Source: Bact-19 sp038319215 (GTDB lineage: Bacteria > Bacteroidota > Bacteroidia > Bacteroidales > ML635J-15). Taken from it: 18,207 bases of DNA. Below are positions 1 through 8,176 of this stretch, piece after piece. A program made the position numbers and the translations under genes. Numbering within the stretch: the stretch's first letter is position 1; every line of letters begins with the position of its first letter. The DNA lies in the NCBI GenBank assembly GCA_038319215.1, contig JBBQCZ010000077.1, forward strand, positions 1 through 18,207, written 5' to 3'. The notes below the pieces were generated by a model, which was not told where the DNA came from, did not search any database, and saw only the letters and a program-made list of their open reading frames with translations.

Positions 1-2
1 AT

Positions 3-230
3 ATCAGTATGTGGAAGTACATACAGTGTTTATTACCATCACTAGTATCTGCTTTAATTATGGCAGCAACATTAGCCGCATTGCGATACGGATTAAAATT
101 TACAAATATAAGTGGTTACGCAAATGTGGCTTTAGTTGTGATAATTGGAACCATTACTTATGCAACTGCTTTTATTGTATTATTTAAAAAAGATTTTAAT
201 GTGATGAAATCACTAGTCTTCAAAAAATAG
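3..230 (+). CDS. C-terminal fragment of a probable Wzx-type polysaccharide flippase (5' cut by window)
   Basis: The frame is open to the first base of the window, so this is the tail of a longer gene. The first in-window Met at base 9 is not a credible start. The visible ~75 residues hold two hydrophobic segments separated by a short polar stretch (GLKFTNISGY), followed by a Lys-rich cytosolic tail ending FKKDFNVMKSLVFKK. This is how many Wzx/MATE-fold oligosaccharide flippases end, and the motif 'LLPSLVSALIMA' near the start resembles their penultimate helix. Two glycosyltransferase genes follow on the same strand, the first after a 34-bp gap, which fits a polysaccharide export role at the inner membrane. 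The family call rests on the hydrophobic pattern and context. Another multi-pass membrane protein, such as a Wzy polymerase, cannot be excluded from the fragment. Confidence 0.6.
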   Translation: MSMWKYIQCLLPSLVSALIMAATLAALRYGLKFTNISGYANVALVVIIGTITYATAFIVLFKKDFNVMKSLVFKK

Positions 231-264
231 ATAATTCGATAGTTGGAATAAAAAAAGAAAATTT

Positions 265-1365
265 ATGAGAATTTGTATCATTACCACAGCTCACCCACGT
301 TTTGATGTAAGAATATGGAACAAACAATGTATTTCGTTGGCTAAAGAATTTTCAGACGTGCATTTGATTGTTGCTGATGGTAAAGGTGACGACATAAATA
401 ATGGAATAAAAACATATGATATTGGTAAACCTTCGGGTCGGAAAGAAAGGTTTCTGAGAACAGGAAAAATTGCACTTGCCAAAGCACTTGAAATAAAAGC
501 AGATGTTTACCATTTACACGATCCGGAGTTACTGCGCATTGCATTAAAGCTAAAAAAGAGTGGCGCTCATGTGATTTATGATTCTCACGAAGATTTGCCA
601 AGGCAAGTTTTGAACAAAACATATATTCCAAAAGCTTTCAGAAAACACATATCCTGTGACATTGAAAGATATGAGAATATGAAAGTAAAAAAACTAAGTG
701 GTGTAATCGCTGCTACTCCTCATATACGTGATAGATTTTTGAAAGTCAATTCAAATTGTGTTGATATCAATAATTATCCAAAAGTTGACGATATAAAGTT
801 TTGTAATGATTGGTCTGAAAGGCAAAACGCAATTGGATATATTGGCGGTATTTTCAAAACTAGAGGAATTTTTGAAACTCTTGATGCAATAAATGGTACG
901 GATATAAAACTAATTCTCGCAGGCAGTTTTGCTCCTGAAGAACTTGAAAATGATTGTAGAAACCATCCGGCATGGAAAAATGTTGATTTCCGAGGTTATA
1001 TAGATAGAAAAGGAATTAATGAATTACTTGAAAGCATCCGTTTAGGAATGGTAATACTTGAAGCAACGCCTAGTTATATTTACTCTCTACCTGTAAAAAT
1101 GTTTGAATATATGGCTGCCGGATTGCCAGTTATTGCATCCGACTTTCCATTATGGAGAAGCATTGTTGAAGAAGCGAAGTGCGGAATATGTGTTAACCAG
1201 ACAAATCCTCAGGAAATTAAAGAAAAAATTCAAAGTTTAATTTCGGATACAGCTACTTTGCAAACGATGGGCGAAAATGGGCGAAAAGCAGTAGAGGAAA
1301 AATACAATTGGCAAATCGAAGAAAGAAAATTGATAGAATTTTACAAAAGATTCGAGAATAAATAA
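265..1365 (+). CDS. Glycosyltransferase family 4 (GT-B fold), surface polysaccharide synthesis
   Basis: A 366-residue cytosolic or membrane-associated GT4 enzyme, predicted to move a sugar from a nucleotide-sugar donor to a growing lipid-linked oligosaccharide. The N-terminal Rossmann half starts MRICIITTAHPRFDVRIW, typical of a Bacteroidota GT4 group. It contains HLHDPELL (83-90) and YDSHEDLP (105-112), the acceptor-side loop common to this group. The C-terminal half carries GYIGG (about 191-195) and the donor-binding block PVKMFEYMAAGLPVIASD (276-293), with E281 in the EX7E-type motif. The length is normal for the family. It lies 34 bp after the flippase tail and 33 bp before a second GT4, so all three are probably co-transcribed. 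The sugar specificity cannot be read from sequence. Confidence 0.9.
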   Translation: MRICIITTAHPRFDVRIWNKQCISLAKEFSDVHLIVADGKGDDINNGIKTYDIGKPSGRKERFLRTGKIALAKALEIKADVYHLHDPELLRIALKLKKSGAHVIYDSHEDLPRQVLNKTYIPKAFRKHISCDIERYENMKVKKLSGVIAATPHIRDRFLKVNSNCVDINNYPKVDDIKFCNDWSERQNAIGYIGGIFKTRGIFETLDAINGTDIKLILAGSFAPEELENDCRNHPAWKNVDFRGYIDRKGINELLESIRLGMVILEATPSYIYSLPVKMFEYMAAGLPVIASDFPLWRSIVEEAKCGICVNQTNPQEIKEKIQSLISDTATLQTMGENGRKAVEEKYNWQIEERKLIEFYKRFENK

Positions 1366-1398
1366 TTGGTAATTTTAAAAAGATAAAAAAATTATATA

Positions 1399-2622
1399 AT
1401 GAATATTTTAATAATTAACCACTATGCAGGATCTCCAGCAATGGGAATGGAATTCAGACCATATTACTTTGCAAGACAATGGGTAAAAATGGGCCACGAA
1501 GTAACAATTCTTGCGGCAGATAATTCACATTTAAGAAAGGCTAAAGTTGTTATTAAAAATAAAATTGAAGAAGAAATAATTGATGGAATTAAATATGTTT
1601 GGGTAAAAACACCTGAGTATTCTGGCAATGGCTTGTCTAGAATGTTAAATATGTTGACATTCGCTTTAAGGATTAGATTTAACGTAAAGAAATTCTCCAA
1701 AGAATATAAACCAGATGCTGTAATTGCGTCATCGACTTATATTGCAGATAATTATGTAGCAAAGAAAATTTCGAAACTAACTGGGGCAAAATACATTTAC
1801 GAAGTTCACGATTTATGGCCGCTTTCACTTATAGAAGTTGGTGGTATGTCGAAGCATAATCCAATAATCGCATTAATGCAAAAAGGAGAAAACTTTGCAT
1901 ACAAAAACTGTGATTCTGTTGTTTCCCTTTTACCGAAAACTCAAGAACACATGAAAGAGCATGGTTTGAATTTATCGAAATGGCATTATATCCCAAATGG
2001 AATTGTGATTGAAGACTGGGAAAACCCAGAAGATATTACAAGCGACTTAAAAGACATTTTAGCCAATTATAAAAGTGCAAAAAAATTTATTGTTGGTTAT
2101 GCAGGAACAATGGGAATTTCAAATTCTCTCGACACACTAGTCGATGCTGCAAGGATTTTGAAAGACAATGATGAAGTTGTTTTCATGTTTGTTGGCTATG
2201 GCAATGAAAAAGAAAATTTAAAAAAGAGAGCCGAAGGACTAAATAACATAAGTTTTCATGAAGCAATTCCAAAAAAGGCGATTCCAAGTTTATTAAAAGA
2301 CATGGGAGTTCTTTGCGTTGGAGCTGTTAAAAGTGATTTATACAGATTTGGTGTGAGCCCAAATAAAATGATTGATTATATGATTGCTGGAAAGCCAATT
2401 GTGCAATATATTGAATCGGGTTATGATATTATACAGTTATCGCAAACCGGATTAAGCATTGAAACAGAAAACCCACAAGCACTTGCAGATGCAATATTAA
2501 AAGTAAAAGACATGAACTCAGAACAACTTGAGCAGATTAAAGCAAATGGATTAAAGTTTGTGATGGAAAACCACGAATATAAACTGTTATCAGAAAGATA
2601 TTTAGAGATAATGAAGAAATAA
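1399..2622 (+). CDS. Glycosyltransferase family 4, WbuB/WcaI-like
   Basis: A 407-residue GT-B fold transferase. The N-terminal pattern MNILIINHYAGSPAMGMEFR is typical of WbuB-type GT4 enzymes, which use N-acetylated deoxyhexose donors in O-antigen and capsule pathways. Other visible motifs are EVHDLWPLSL (135-144), IPNGI (198-202) marking the interdomain linker, GYAGTMG (233-239) starting the donor domain, and SPNKMIDYMIAGKPIV (320-335) in the nucleotide-binding block. It is the last gene of the + strand run and ends 36 bp before the convergent LpxD-like gene. No obvious terminator hairpin lies in that short gap. WbuB kinship is by pattern recall only, and the actual donor sugar is unknown. 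Confidence 0.9.
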   Translation: MNILIINHYAGSPAMGMEFRPYYFARQWVKMGHEVTILAADNSHLRKAKVVIKNKIEEEIIDGIKYVWVKTPEYSGNGLSRMLNMLTFALRIRFNVKKFSKEYKPDAVIASSTYIADNYVAKKISKLTGAKYIYEVHDLWPLSLIEVGGMSKHNPIIALMQKGENFAYKNCDSVVSLLPKTQEHMKEHGLNLSKWHYIPNGIVIEDWENPEDITSDLKDILANYKSAKKFIVGYAGTMGISNSLDTLVDAARILKDNDEVVFMFVGYGNEKENLKKRAEGLNNISFHEAIPKKAIPSLLKDMGVLCVGAVKSDLYRFGVSPNKMIDYMIAGKPIVQYIESGYDIIQLSQTGLSIETENPQALADAILKVKDMNSEQLEQIKANGLKFVMENHEYKLLSERYLEIMKK

Positions 2623-2658
2623 ATCTTTGCAAAAAAGAAAATATAAATTCAAGTTTCG

Positions 2659-3579
2659 TTATTCTTGTTTATCGTTCATAGTCTTAATAACCTTGCCAGG
2701 ATTACCGACAACAACTTCATAGTCATTAACATTTTTAATTACCACAGCTCCTAAGCCAATTAGTGCATCGGAACCAATAGTTTTTTGATTTAAAACAGAA
2801 ACAGAAGGCGACACCCAAGTATTTTCGCCAATAACGACGCTACCAGCAATCATAGCATTTGCAATAATAACAGAATTTTCACCAATTTTCACACCGTGTG
2901 CAATGTGAACAAGGTTATCAACTTTAACATTTTTAGACAAAACTGTACTTCCCAAAACGGCCCTATCAATGCAAGTATTATTTCCGATTTCAACAAAATC
3001 TTCTAAAACTACATTCCCTAAATGAGTAATTAGCTGAAAATTTCCATCTACATCTTTTTCATAACCAAAACCGGTCCCTCCTATTGTATTATTAGCTCCA
3101 ATCTTAACATTATTGCCAATTTTTGAGCCATTCAAAACTACAGTATTATGAAGAATGATAGTATTATCGCCAATTTCACAATCTTTTTCAACAACTACAT
3201 TATGACCAATAAAAACAGCAGATCCCAACTTAACAGTTTCATGAATAACAGCAGTATTAGAAATTTCAGGAGTAATACTCTCAGAAAAAAATCGTTCAAG
3301 GACTAATCTAAAAGTATTTCTGGGATTTAATACAACAATAAAATTGCAGTTCTTATTATATTGAATATTGGTGTCAGTAAATAATTTGCTAACGATTACA
3401 GTTCCAGATTTCAATCCAGCTAATTTTTCAAGGTTCTTATCGTTACACCAAGTAATAACATTAGAGTTTGAACTTTTCTGATCCAATGCAATAACTTCAG
3501 TAATTATATCATTTGCATCACCAATAAAATTGACGTACTCAATTGAATCTAGGATTTGCTGTACTTGTATTTTTTTCAT
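2659..3579 (-). CDS. LpxD-like left-handed beta-helix N-acyltransferase (probable sugar N-acyltransferase)
   Basis: About 306 residues with the two-part LpxD layout: an N-terminal uridine-binding-like domain (about 1-100, with VITWCNDKN) and a hexapeptide-repeat beta-helix (about 105-295). The helix bears the LpxD signature pieces GGTGFGYEKD (167-176), EIGNNTCIDRAVLG (197-210) and VDNLVHIAHGVKIG (220-233). H228 aligns with the LpxD catalytic base. The end, VVGNPGKVIK, is typical of hexapeptide acyltransferases. An ATG at 3651 is in frame but would overlap the upstream deacetylase by 59 bp and add 25 residues unlike LpxD. MKKIQVQQIL at 3579 leaves a 13-bp gap and is preferred. Lying in a polysaccharide locus beside a deacetylase, it probably N-acylates an aminosugar. 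A true lipid A LpxD is less likely, since lpxA, lpxC or fabZ are not adjacent. Confidence 0.85.
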   Translation of the reverse strand: MKKIQVQQILDSIEYVNFIGDANDIITEVIALDQKSSNSNVITWCNDKNLEKLAGLKSGTVIVSKLFTDTNIQYNKNCNFIVVLNPRNTFRLVLERFFSESITPEISNTAVIHETVKLGSAVFIGHNVVVEKDCEIGDNTIILHNTVVLNGSKIGNNVKIGANNTIGGTGFGYEKDVDGNFQLITHLGNVVLEDFVEIGNNTCIDRAVLGSTVLSKNVKVDNLVHIAHGVKIGENSVIIANAMIAGSVVIGENTWVSPSVSVLNQKTIGSDALIGLGAVVIKNVNDYEVVVGNPGKVIKTMNDKQE

Positions 3580-3592
3580 AATGCTAATGTTC

Positions 3593-4228
3593 TTACAAAA
3601 TCCATCTAACAACCTCGAATGATTCGGCGAAAGCTTTACCAATTTGCACACCTCGAGTTCTTGCCAAAGAGAAAATAAAGTCTTCCGAAATATAGTCCCT
3701 ACCCTTTTGAGAATTGTACATTGTTAAAGCTTTGCACTTTTTCTCTATATGTTTTCTTTCAAGACTAACGAAACTGGTAGTATTAAAAGTTAGATTGTTC
3801 CAGATAAGTTCGTAGCCCATAATAGTTGTAGTTTTAAATGCACGCAAACCTTCCTGAGCAATAGTTAAATGATCTTGGTGTATATCGTGTAGTGATGGCA
3901 TTAAAACTAAATCTGGTTTTATTTCCGCACGTAGTAAAATCAGATTTTCAAGAATATCCTGTCTGCGATAATTTAAATTCCTAACCTTATAGTCATATAT
4001 AATAAGATTTTCTTCTTTAATTCCAAGTTCTTTGGTTGCAGCACGAACCTCTGTCTTTAAAATATCTTTAGGTAGATGTGCTGGAACAGATTCTTCAGCG
4101 GTTGAAAATGCAACATAGAAAACCTCTGCATTGTTTTCAATTAATTTTGAAATTGTGCCACCAGCGCCCAACTCACCATCGTCAGTATGAGGGGCTAAAA
4201 CCAAAACTTTCTTAAAATTGGAAATCAT
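3593..4228 (-). CDS. PIG-L/LmbE family sugar N-deacetylase
   Basis: A 211-residue zinc-dependent deacetylase of the PIG-L/LmbE family, acting on N-acetylated aminosugars. The metal and catalytic signature PHTDDGELG (13-21) corresponds to the family PHxDD motif, with the aspartate as general base. The third metal ligand is expected in HDIHQDH (114-120). The length matches the family norm. It is the first gene of a two-gene - strand unit with the LpxD-like acyltransferase 13 bp downstream. That suggests sequential removal of an N-acetyl group and re-acylation with another acyl chain, chemically parallel to LpxC-LpxD in lipid A although LpxC is a different fold. A candidate -7 box lies about 55 bp upstream of the start. 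Confidence 0.9.
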   Translation of the reverse strand: MISNFKKVLVLAPHTDDGELGAGGTISKLIENNAEVFYVAFSTAEESVPAHLPKDILKTEVRAATKELGIKEENLIIYDYKVRNLNYRRQDILENLILLRAEIKPDLVLMPSLHDIHQDHLTIAQEGLRAFKTTTIMGYELIWNNLTFNTTSFVSLERKHIEKKCKALTMYNSQKGRDYISEDFIFSLARTRGVQIGKAFAESFEVVRWIL

Positions 4229-4282
4229 ATCCTGTTTTTTTTTGCAATATTACATATTTTAGTCTAATATGCGTAAGTTTTA

Positions 4283-4290
4283 CAAATCTA
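4283..4290 (-). promoter_or_regulatory. Candidate -7 box for the deacetylase/acyltransferase unit
   Basis: On the - strand this reads TAGATTTG, a full match to the Bacteroidota TAnnTTTG -7 consensus. It predicts a transcript start near 4279, about 50 nt before the deacetylase ATG at 4228. No TTG -33 element is present at the usual spacing, so support is moderate. Confidence 0.4.
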
Positions 4291-4484
4291 ATTGCATCAA
4301 GTAATAAATTTTATGCGATTATTTAAGATGAGTTACATGCATTACGCAACGATGGACTAATTTAGGTGAGCTGCGATTGATCAAACAAGTTACATTTACT
4401 AACCGACCGTTCGGGCTAATAATTAATTTCAATTTACAGCTATCGATAAATCAGAAAATATTTACAATTAGACTTAAATAATCG

Positions 4485-4492
4485 TACTTTTG
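4485..4492 (+). promoter_or_regulatory. Candidate -7 box for the DegT aminotransferase
   Basis: TACTTTTG matches TAnnTTTG exactly and is identical to the boxes before ffs and the TerB operon. It predicts a start near 4497 and a leader of about 50 nt before the ATG at 4547. The -33 region reads TTTACAA rather than having a clear TTG. Confidence 0.55.
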
Positions 4493-4546
4493 CAATGACA
4501 TTTATATTTTAGCTTAAATGTTAATGAATTTAAATTATAAGAAAAG

Positions 4547-5692
4547 ATGGGCCAGCACACAGAACAATTACGCAAAGAGATATCGAAATACCTTAACAAT
4601 GAAAATATTTTTTTCCATTACAAAGGAAGAGTTTCTTTATATGCTATTTTAAAAGCGATGGGTGTTGGTAATGATGATGAAGTTATAATTCCAGCTTTTA
4701 CCTGTGTAGTAGTACCAAATCCAATAATTTATCTTGGCGCAAAACCTATTTATGTCGAGATTTCAGAAAAGTCATTGACTATGGATATTGCGCAACTTGA
4801 GAAAAAGATTAGCTCAAAAACTAAAGTAATAATTTGCCAAAACACCTATGGATTATCAGGTAATATAGAAGAAATTATTGCACTTGCAAAAAAGCACAAT
4901 TTATACACTATTGAAGATTGCACACATGGATTTGGTGGCACATACAATGGAAAGCCCAACGGTAGTTATTGCGATGCAGCATTTTATTCTATGCAATGGA
5001 ACAAGCCTTTTTCTAGTGGTGTTGGCGGATTTATGACAACTAAAGATCCAATATTGAGCAATAAAATATTGGAATTAGAAAAAGATAAAGTTGAGCCAGG
5101 ATTTGGAACAAAAATAAACCTAAGACTACTCTTTTTTACAAAAAGATATATTCTAAACAACACTACTTATTGGATAATGGTAAAAGCCTATCGATGGTTG
5201 AGTAAAAACAATCTAGTTACAGGTTCTTCCTCAGGTGGTGAAATCTCAGATGTTATTATGCCAGAAAGCTTTTTTATGAATTATTCAGAAATACAGGCAA
5301 AGGAAGGCTTAAGAAACATTAAAAAACTACCAGAAAATTTAAAACTTAGAAAAGAAAATGCAATAATTTACACCAAATTTTTGAAAGAAAACAACAAAAA
5401 TTATGTTTCAGAAGACTTGAATGAGAATCACTCATTTTTGAAATATCCGATTTTTGTAAGAGATAGGGAATTGTTTATGGATTATGCGAGGAAACATAAG
5501 ATTGAACTCGGAGATTGGTTTAATTCAGTTATTCATCCAGTTCAAGATGGATTTGAAAAATGGTTTATCACTCCTGAAAACTATCCAATTGCAAACCAAG
5601 CTGCAAAAAATGTTGTAAACATACCAACTGATACAAATAAACCAGAGAAGGTAATCAGTTTTATGACTAAATATATTGCAGAGATTTTATAA
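4547..5692 (+). CDS. DegT/DnrJ/EryC1/StrS-family PLP aminotransferase
   Basis: A 381-residue PLP-dependent enzyme of the sugar aminotransferase superfamily, which converts nucleotide-linked ketosugars to aminosugars. Visible features are EVIIPAFTC (45-53), the cofactor loop EDCTHGFGG (123-131) with D124 placed to bind the pyridine nitrogen, and FYSMQWNKPFSSGVGGF (146-162) in which K153 is the predicted Schiff-base lysine. Length is normal. It is a single-gene unit with its own promoter, flanked on both sides by - strand genes and convergent with the wzz-like gene. An aminosugar product would fit the neighbouring deacetylase and N-acyltransferase. The exact sugar (for example 3-amino or 4-amino dideoxyhexose) is not determinable from sequence. 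Confidence 0.9.
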   Translation: MGQHTEQLRKEISKYLNNENIFFHYKGRVSLYAILKAMGVGNDDEVIIPAFTCVVVPNPIIYLGAKPIYVEISEKSLTMDIAQLEKKISSKTKVIICQNTYGLSGNIEEIIALAKKHNLYTIEDCTHGFGGTYNGKPNGSYCDAAFYSMQWNKPFSSGVGGFMTTKDPILSNKILELEKDKVEPGFGTKINLRLLFFTKRYILNNTTYWIMVKAYRWLSKNNLVTGSSSGGEISDVIMPESFFMNYSEIQAKEGLRNIKKLPENLKLRKENAIIYTKFLKENNKNYVSEDLNENHSFLKYPIFVRDRELFMDYARKHKIELGDWFNSVIHPVQDGFEKWFITPENYPIANQAAKNVVNIPTDTNKPEKVISFMTKYIAEIL

Positions 5693-5755
5693 AAAATAGA
5701 ATTGTTAATTAACAAGTGCAAACTATCCTACAGAATTAAATCAGCAAAGAAATAA

Positions 5756-6550
5756 TTACTCTTTTTCTAATTCTTGAATTTTTACTTTACGACGTATTTC
5801 CAGGATTGTACTCAATAAAAGTCCAAGCATTAATCCAATAAAAGAAAACACAACAACACTTTTGAACAAGCTATTCTCTGCATCAAAAATCATATTGTTA
5901 TTAATAACCTTAAATGATTGTAGTGAATTGTATTCTGCTTGTAATAAAAGCTTACGATCATATAAAAGCATCATTTCATTAAACATACCATCAACAGTAA
6001 CGTTATTAACTTGACTTTTCTCTAAAGAATTTAAAACAGCAGCTTGTAGTTTATTCAATTCATCAATTTCTTTATTTAAATCTTTTAGATATTTATCTAA
6101 TTCTGCTCGTTTTCCTTCTATGCTTGATTTAACATAAGGAATACTATTAATATAATTTATTAAACCAGCTTTTATCAATTCGGTATTATCCTGCTTGTAT
6201 AATTCCATATCAATAACCACAGCTTGTGAAAGAGAGGTGTCAATCGCAATCTTTCTAATATCCTTTGCAACATCTTCTGGGATATCCAATTTTTGCGCAA
6301 CACTGTCAAACATTTCGTGACTGATATAATACTTTATAGGTTCTACAAGTTCATATACAATCTGATTATTGATAACAGGACTAGAAGCTATAAACTTAGT
6401 ATTATAGTAGTTCCTGCCAAAATAAAAATCGACAAGACCTGCACAAATACCCAAAACGACAAAAGCCACTAGGACAATTATGTATTTTTTTAGAAATTTA
6501 AGAACCCAAACAATTAAACTAATAATATCAATTTCGTTTTTATTTTCCAT
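5756..6550 (-). CDS. Short Wzz-like polysaccharide chain-length determinant protein
   Basis: 264 residues with the polysaccharide co-polymerase plan. A short cytosolic N-terminus (ENKNEIDIISLIVWVLKFLKK) leads into TM1 (about 23-45). A periplasmic domain (46-228) follows, with a heptad-like charged helix at about 143-212 (KRAELDKYLKDLNKEIDELN). TM2 spans about 230-250 and a basic tail EIRRKVKIQELEKE ends the protein. It would set the modal length of Wzy-polymerised chains at the inner membrane. It is shorter than typical Wzz (about 320-360 residues) and has no tyrosine-kinase domain. It starts 1 bp after the GT2 stop codon, so translation is probably coupled. Confidence 0.8.
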   Translation of the reverse strand: MENKNEIDIISLIVWVLKFLKKYIIVLVAFVVLGICAGLVDFYFGRNYYNTKFIASSPVINNQIVYELVEPIKYYISHEMFDSVAQKLDIPEDVAKDIRKIAIDTSLSQAVVIDMELYKQDNTELIKAGLINYINSIPYVKSSIEGKRAELDKYLKDLNKEIDELNKLQAAVLNSLEKSQVNNVTVDGMFNEMMLLYDRKLLLQAEYNSLQSFKVINNNMIFDAENSLFKSVVVFSFIGLMLGLLLSTILEIRRKVKIQELEKE

Positions 6551-6551
6551 A

Positions 6552-7502
6552 TTATATTTCTTTATCTACTTGATAATAATTTCTATCACTTGAAGTACGC
6601 GAAATTAATTCGCCTAAAAAACCTGTTAAAAACAATAAAGTTCCGATTATCATTGAAACCAATGCAATATAAAACAGTGGATTGTCGGTAATTCTTTCGA
6701 GTCTAATACCATTCCACACAGCAATAAGTTTATGAAAACCCATAAATGCAGTTGCAAAAAATCCTATAAGAAAAACCAGAAATCCCAAAACTCCGAACAA
6801 ATGCATTGGTCTTTTTCCGAATTTCGAGATAAACATTACCGACATAAGGTCTAAAGGTCCACGAATAAATCTTTCAAGTCCAAATTTGGTAACGCCATAT
6901 TTACGTTCTTGATGTATTACAACCTTCTCTCCTATTTTCTTAAAGCCAGCCCATTTAGCAAGTACGGGAATAAAGCGGTGCATATCGCCATAAACTTCAA
7001 TACTTTTAACGACATGTCCTTTATATGCTTTTAATCCGCAGTTCATGTCATGCAGTTTTATTCTAGTCATTTTACGAACAATAAAGTTGTAAAATTTACT
7101 TGGAATATTTTTAGAAAAGACCGGATCGTGACGCACTTTTTTCCAACCAGAAACGATATCAAATCCATCTTCCTTTATCATTCTATAAAGTTCTGGCAAT
7201 TCGTCCGGGCTATCTTGCAAATCGGCATCCATAGTAAAAACCACATCGCCTTTTGTCGCTTGAAACCCTATTTGTAAAGCTGCAGATTTTCCGTAATTAC
7301 GTCTAAAAGACAAACCTCTAACATTTGGATTTTCAGTTTTGAGAGTTTCTATAATCTGCCACGATTTATCAGTACTTCCATCATCAATAAAAATGATTTC
7401 ATAAGTGCGTTTCTCCTGCTCCATCACCCTCGCAATCCAAGCAGTTAATTCTGCTAAAGATTCTTCCTCGTTATATAGTGGTATTACTATTGAAATGTCC
7501 AT
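6552..7502 (-). CDS. GT2 family DPM1/GtrB-like membrane glycosyltransferase
   Basis: About 316 residues. A GT-A catalytic domain (1-225) begins MDISIVIPLYNEE, then carries DDGSTD (40-45) for nucleotide binding and DADLQD (92-97) with the metal-binding DxD equivalent. NCGLKAY (154-160) and an HRFIP motif (175-179) follow. Two C-terminal membrane segments lie at about 233-256 and 274-300. This is the architecture of polyprenyl-phosphate sugar transferases (DPM1, GtrB, ArnC), which charge a lipid carrier with one sugar. An upstream in-frame ATG at 7529 would add nine residues (KSTINNNY) and overlap DUF4199 by 20 bp. The ATG at 7502 gives the canonical family start and a 7-bp gap, so I prefer it. 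Middle gene of a three-gene operon. Confidence 0.9.
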   Translation of the reverse strand: MDISIVIPLYNEEESLAELTAWIARVMEQEKRTYEIIFIDDGSTDKSWQIIETLKTENPNVRGLSFRRNYGKSAALQIGFQATKGDVVFTMDADLQDSPDELPELYRMIKEDGFDIVSGWKKVRHDPVFSKNIPSKFYNFIVRKMTRIKLHDMNCGLKAYKGHVVKSIEVYGDMHRFIPVLAKWAGFKKIGEKVVIHQERKYGVTKFGLERFIRGPLDLMSVMFISKFGKRPMHLFGVLGFLVFLIGFFATAFMGFHKLIAVWNGIRLERITDNPLFYIALVSMIIGTLLFLTGFLGELISRTSSDRNYYQVDKEI

Positions 7503-7509
7503 GTAATTA

Positions 7510-8082
7510 TTATTGATTGTCGATTTCACTCATTTCTGCACCAAATGGATCGTCAGATTTTTTACGTACAAATGCACAAGCAATTAAAGCTGAAAAGAAA
7601 CCCATTATCAAAGTCCAGATTATAGAAAATCCTGCAGATTTAATTGCACTAGTTTTAGGTTGCTTCAACATATCATCGATAGTTTTATCTATTTTACTTT
7701 GAGGCACACCTTGCTCGTACATCATTTGTTCAACTTTCGAAGCCATTTCGACTCTTACTCTTTCTTCATAATTTGGTTCAATCCATGTAGAGAAAGCAAA
7801 ATTATAAACAAATCCAACAATTGCAATTGCAGCCACCATTATCATCGCATTTTTTAACGCTGACGAATATTTAAATGACTCAGGGCTAAAAGCATTACGA
7901 AATTTTCTTCCAAAAAAGGCCAAAATAAATACACTTAGTAAGAAATTTACCAAGAAAATAACAATTCCTGACCACATACTCATCATTACGAAGTCAGTAA
8001 CATACACAATAACCGAAAATAATATAGATATCAATGCCGCATACAGTCCGTATGTTAGCAATGTTTTCATTTTTTCGTTCAT
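7510..8082 (-). CDS. DUF4199 family four-TM membrane protein
   Basis: 190 residues with four predicted membrane helices (about 8-30, 36-57, 77-97 and 150-172). A polar loop before the last helix contains YEERVRVEMASKVEQMMYEQ, and the acidic tail is DDPFGAEMSEIDNQ. This matches DUF4199, a Bacteroidota family of unknown function that is often encoded directly upstream of a DPM1-like glycosyltransferase, exactly as here. Bacteroidota conservation of that pair suggests a shared role in envelope glycosylation, but no activity is known. It is the first gene of the - strand operon, with a candidate -7 box about 25 bp upstream, and is divergent from ffs. Confidence 0.85.
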   Translation of the reverse strand: MNEKMKTLLTYGLYAALISILFSVIVYVTDFVMMSMWSGIVIFLVNFLLSVFILAFFGRKFRNAFSPESFKYSSALKNAMIMVAAIAIVGFVYNFAFSTWIEPNYEERVRVEMASKVEQMMYEQGVPQSKIDKTIDDMLKQPKTSAIKSAGFSIIWTLIMGFFSALIACAFVRKKSDDPFGAEMSEIDNQ

Positions 8083-8104
8083 AATACTTCAATTTTATTT
8101 CTGT

Positions 8105-8112
8105 CAAAGATA
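8105..8112 (-). promoter_or_regulatory. Candidate -7 box for the DUF4199-GT2-wzz operon
   Basis: The - strand reads TATCTTTG, matching TAnnTTTG. The predicted start near 8101 gives a leader of about 18 nt before the ATG at 8082. No TTG is seen at the normal -33 spacing. The site sits back to back with the ffs promoter. Confidence 0.45.
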
Positions 8113-8144
8113 TTCAGTTTTTTTTAAAAATTATGAATCTTTTT

Positions 8145-8173
8145 TTGAAAATCAAATAAAAATACTACTTTTG
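8145..8173 (+). promoter_or_regulatory. Bacteroidota-type promoter of ffs
   Basis: A TTG (8145-8147) within TTTTTTG is followed after 18 bp by TACTTTTG (8166-8173), matching the -33 TTG and -7 TAnnTTTG consensus of the Bacteroidota primary sigma factor. The predicted start falls at about 8177-8178, exactly where the SRP RNA closing stem begins. Confidence 0.8.
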
Positions 8174-8176
8174 TGC

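Larger units (their letters stand above)
4229..4546. other. Divergent intergenic region between deacetylase and aminotransferase operons
   Basis: This 318-bp stretch has no convincing gene. It separates two divergent units and holds a candidate promoter for each direction (4283-4290 on - and 4485-4492 on +). A short GC-richer patch around 4404-4416 (CCGACCGTTCGGG) can form a 4-bp hairpin, too small to call an operator. I see no JUMPStart element or riboswitch fold. Confidence 0.6.

Noticed and set aside
341..631. Open frame of 96 codons on the - strand within the first GT4 gene
   Set aside because: It is antisense to a clear glycosyltransferase, has no recognisable domain and no promoter; a shadow frame.
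4404..4416. CCGACCGTTCGGG as an operator or terminator
   Set aside because: Only a 4-bp stem, with no T run and no second copy.
5702..5715. 14-bp palindrome TTGTTAATTAACAA between convergent genes as a bidirectional terminator
   Set aside because: It has no loop and no following T run, and is all weak pairs. Such palindromes are expected by chance in AT-rich DNA.
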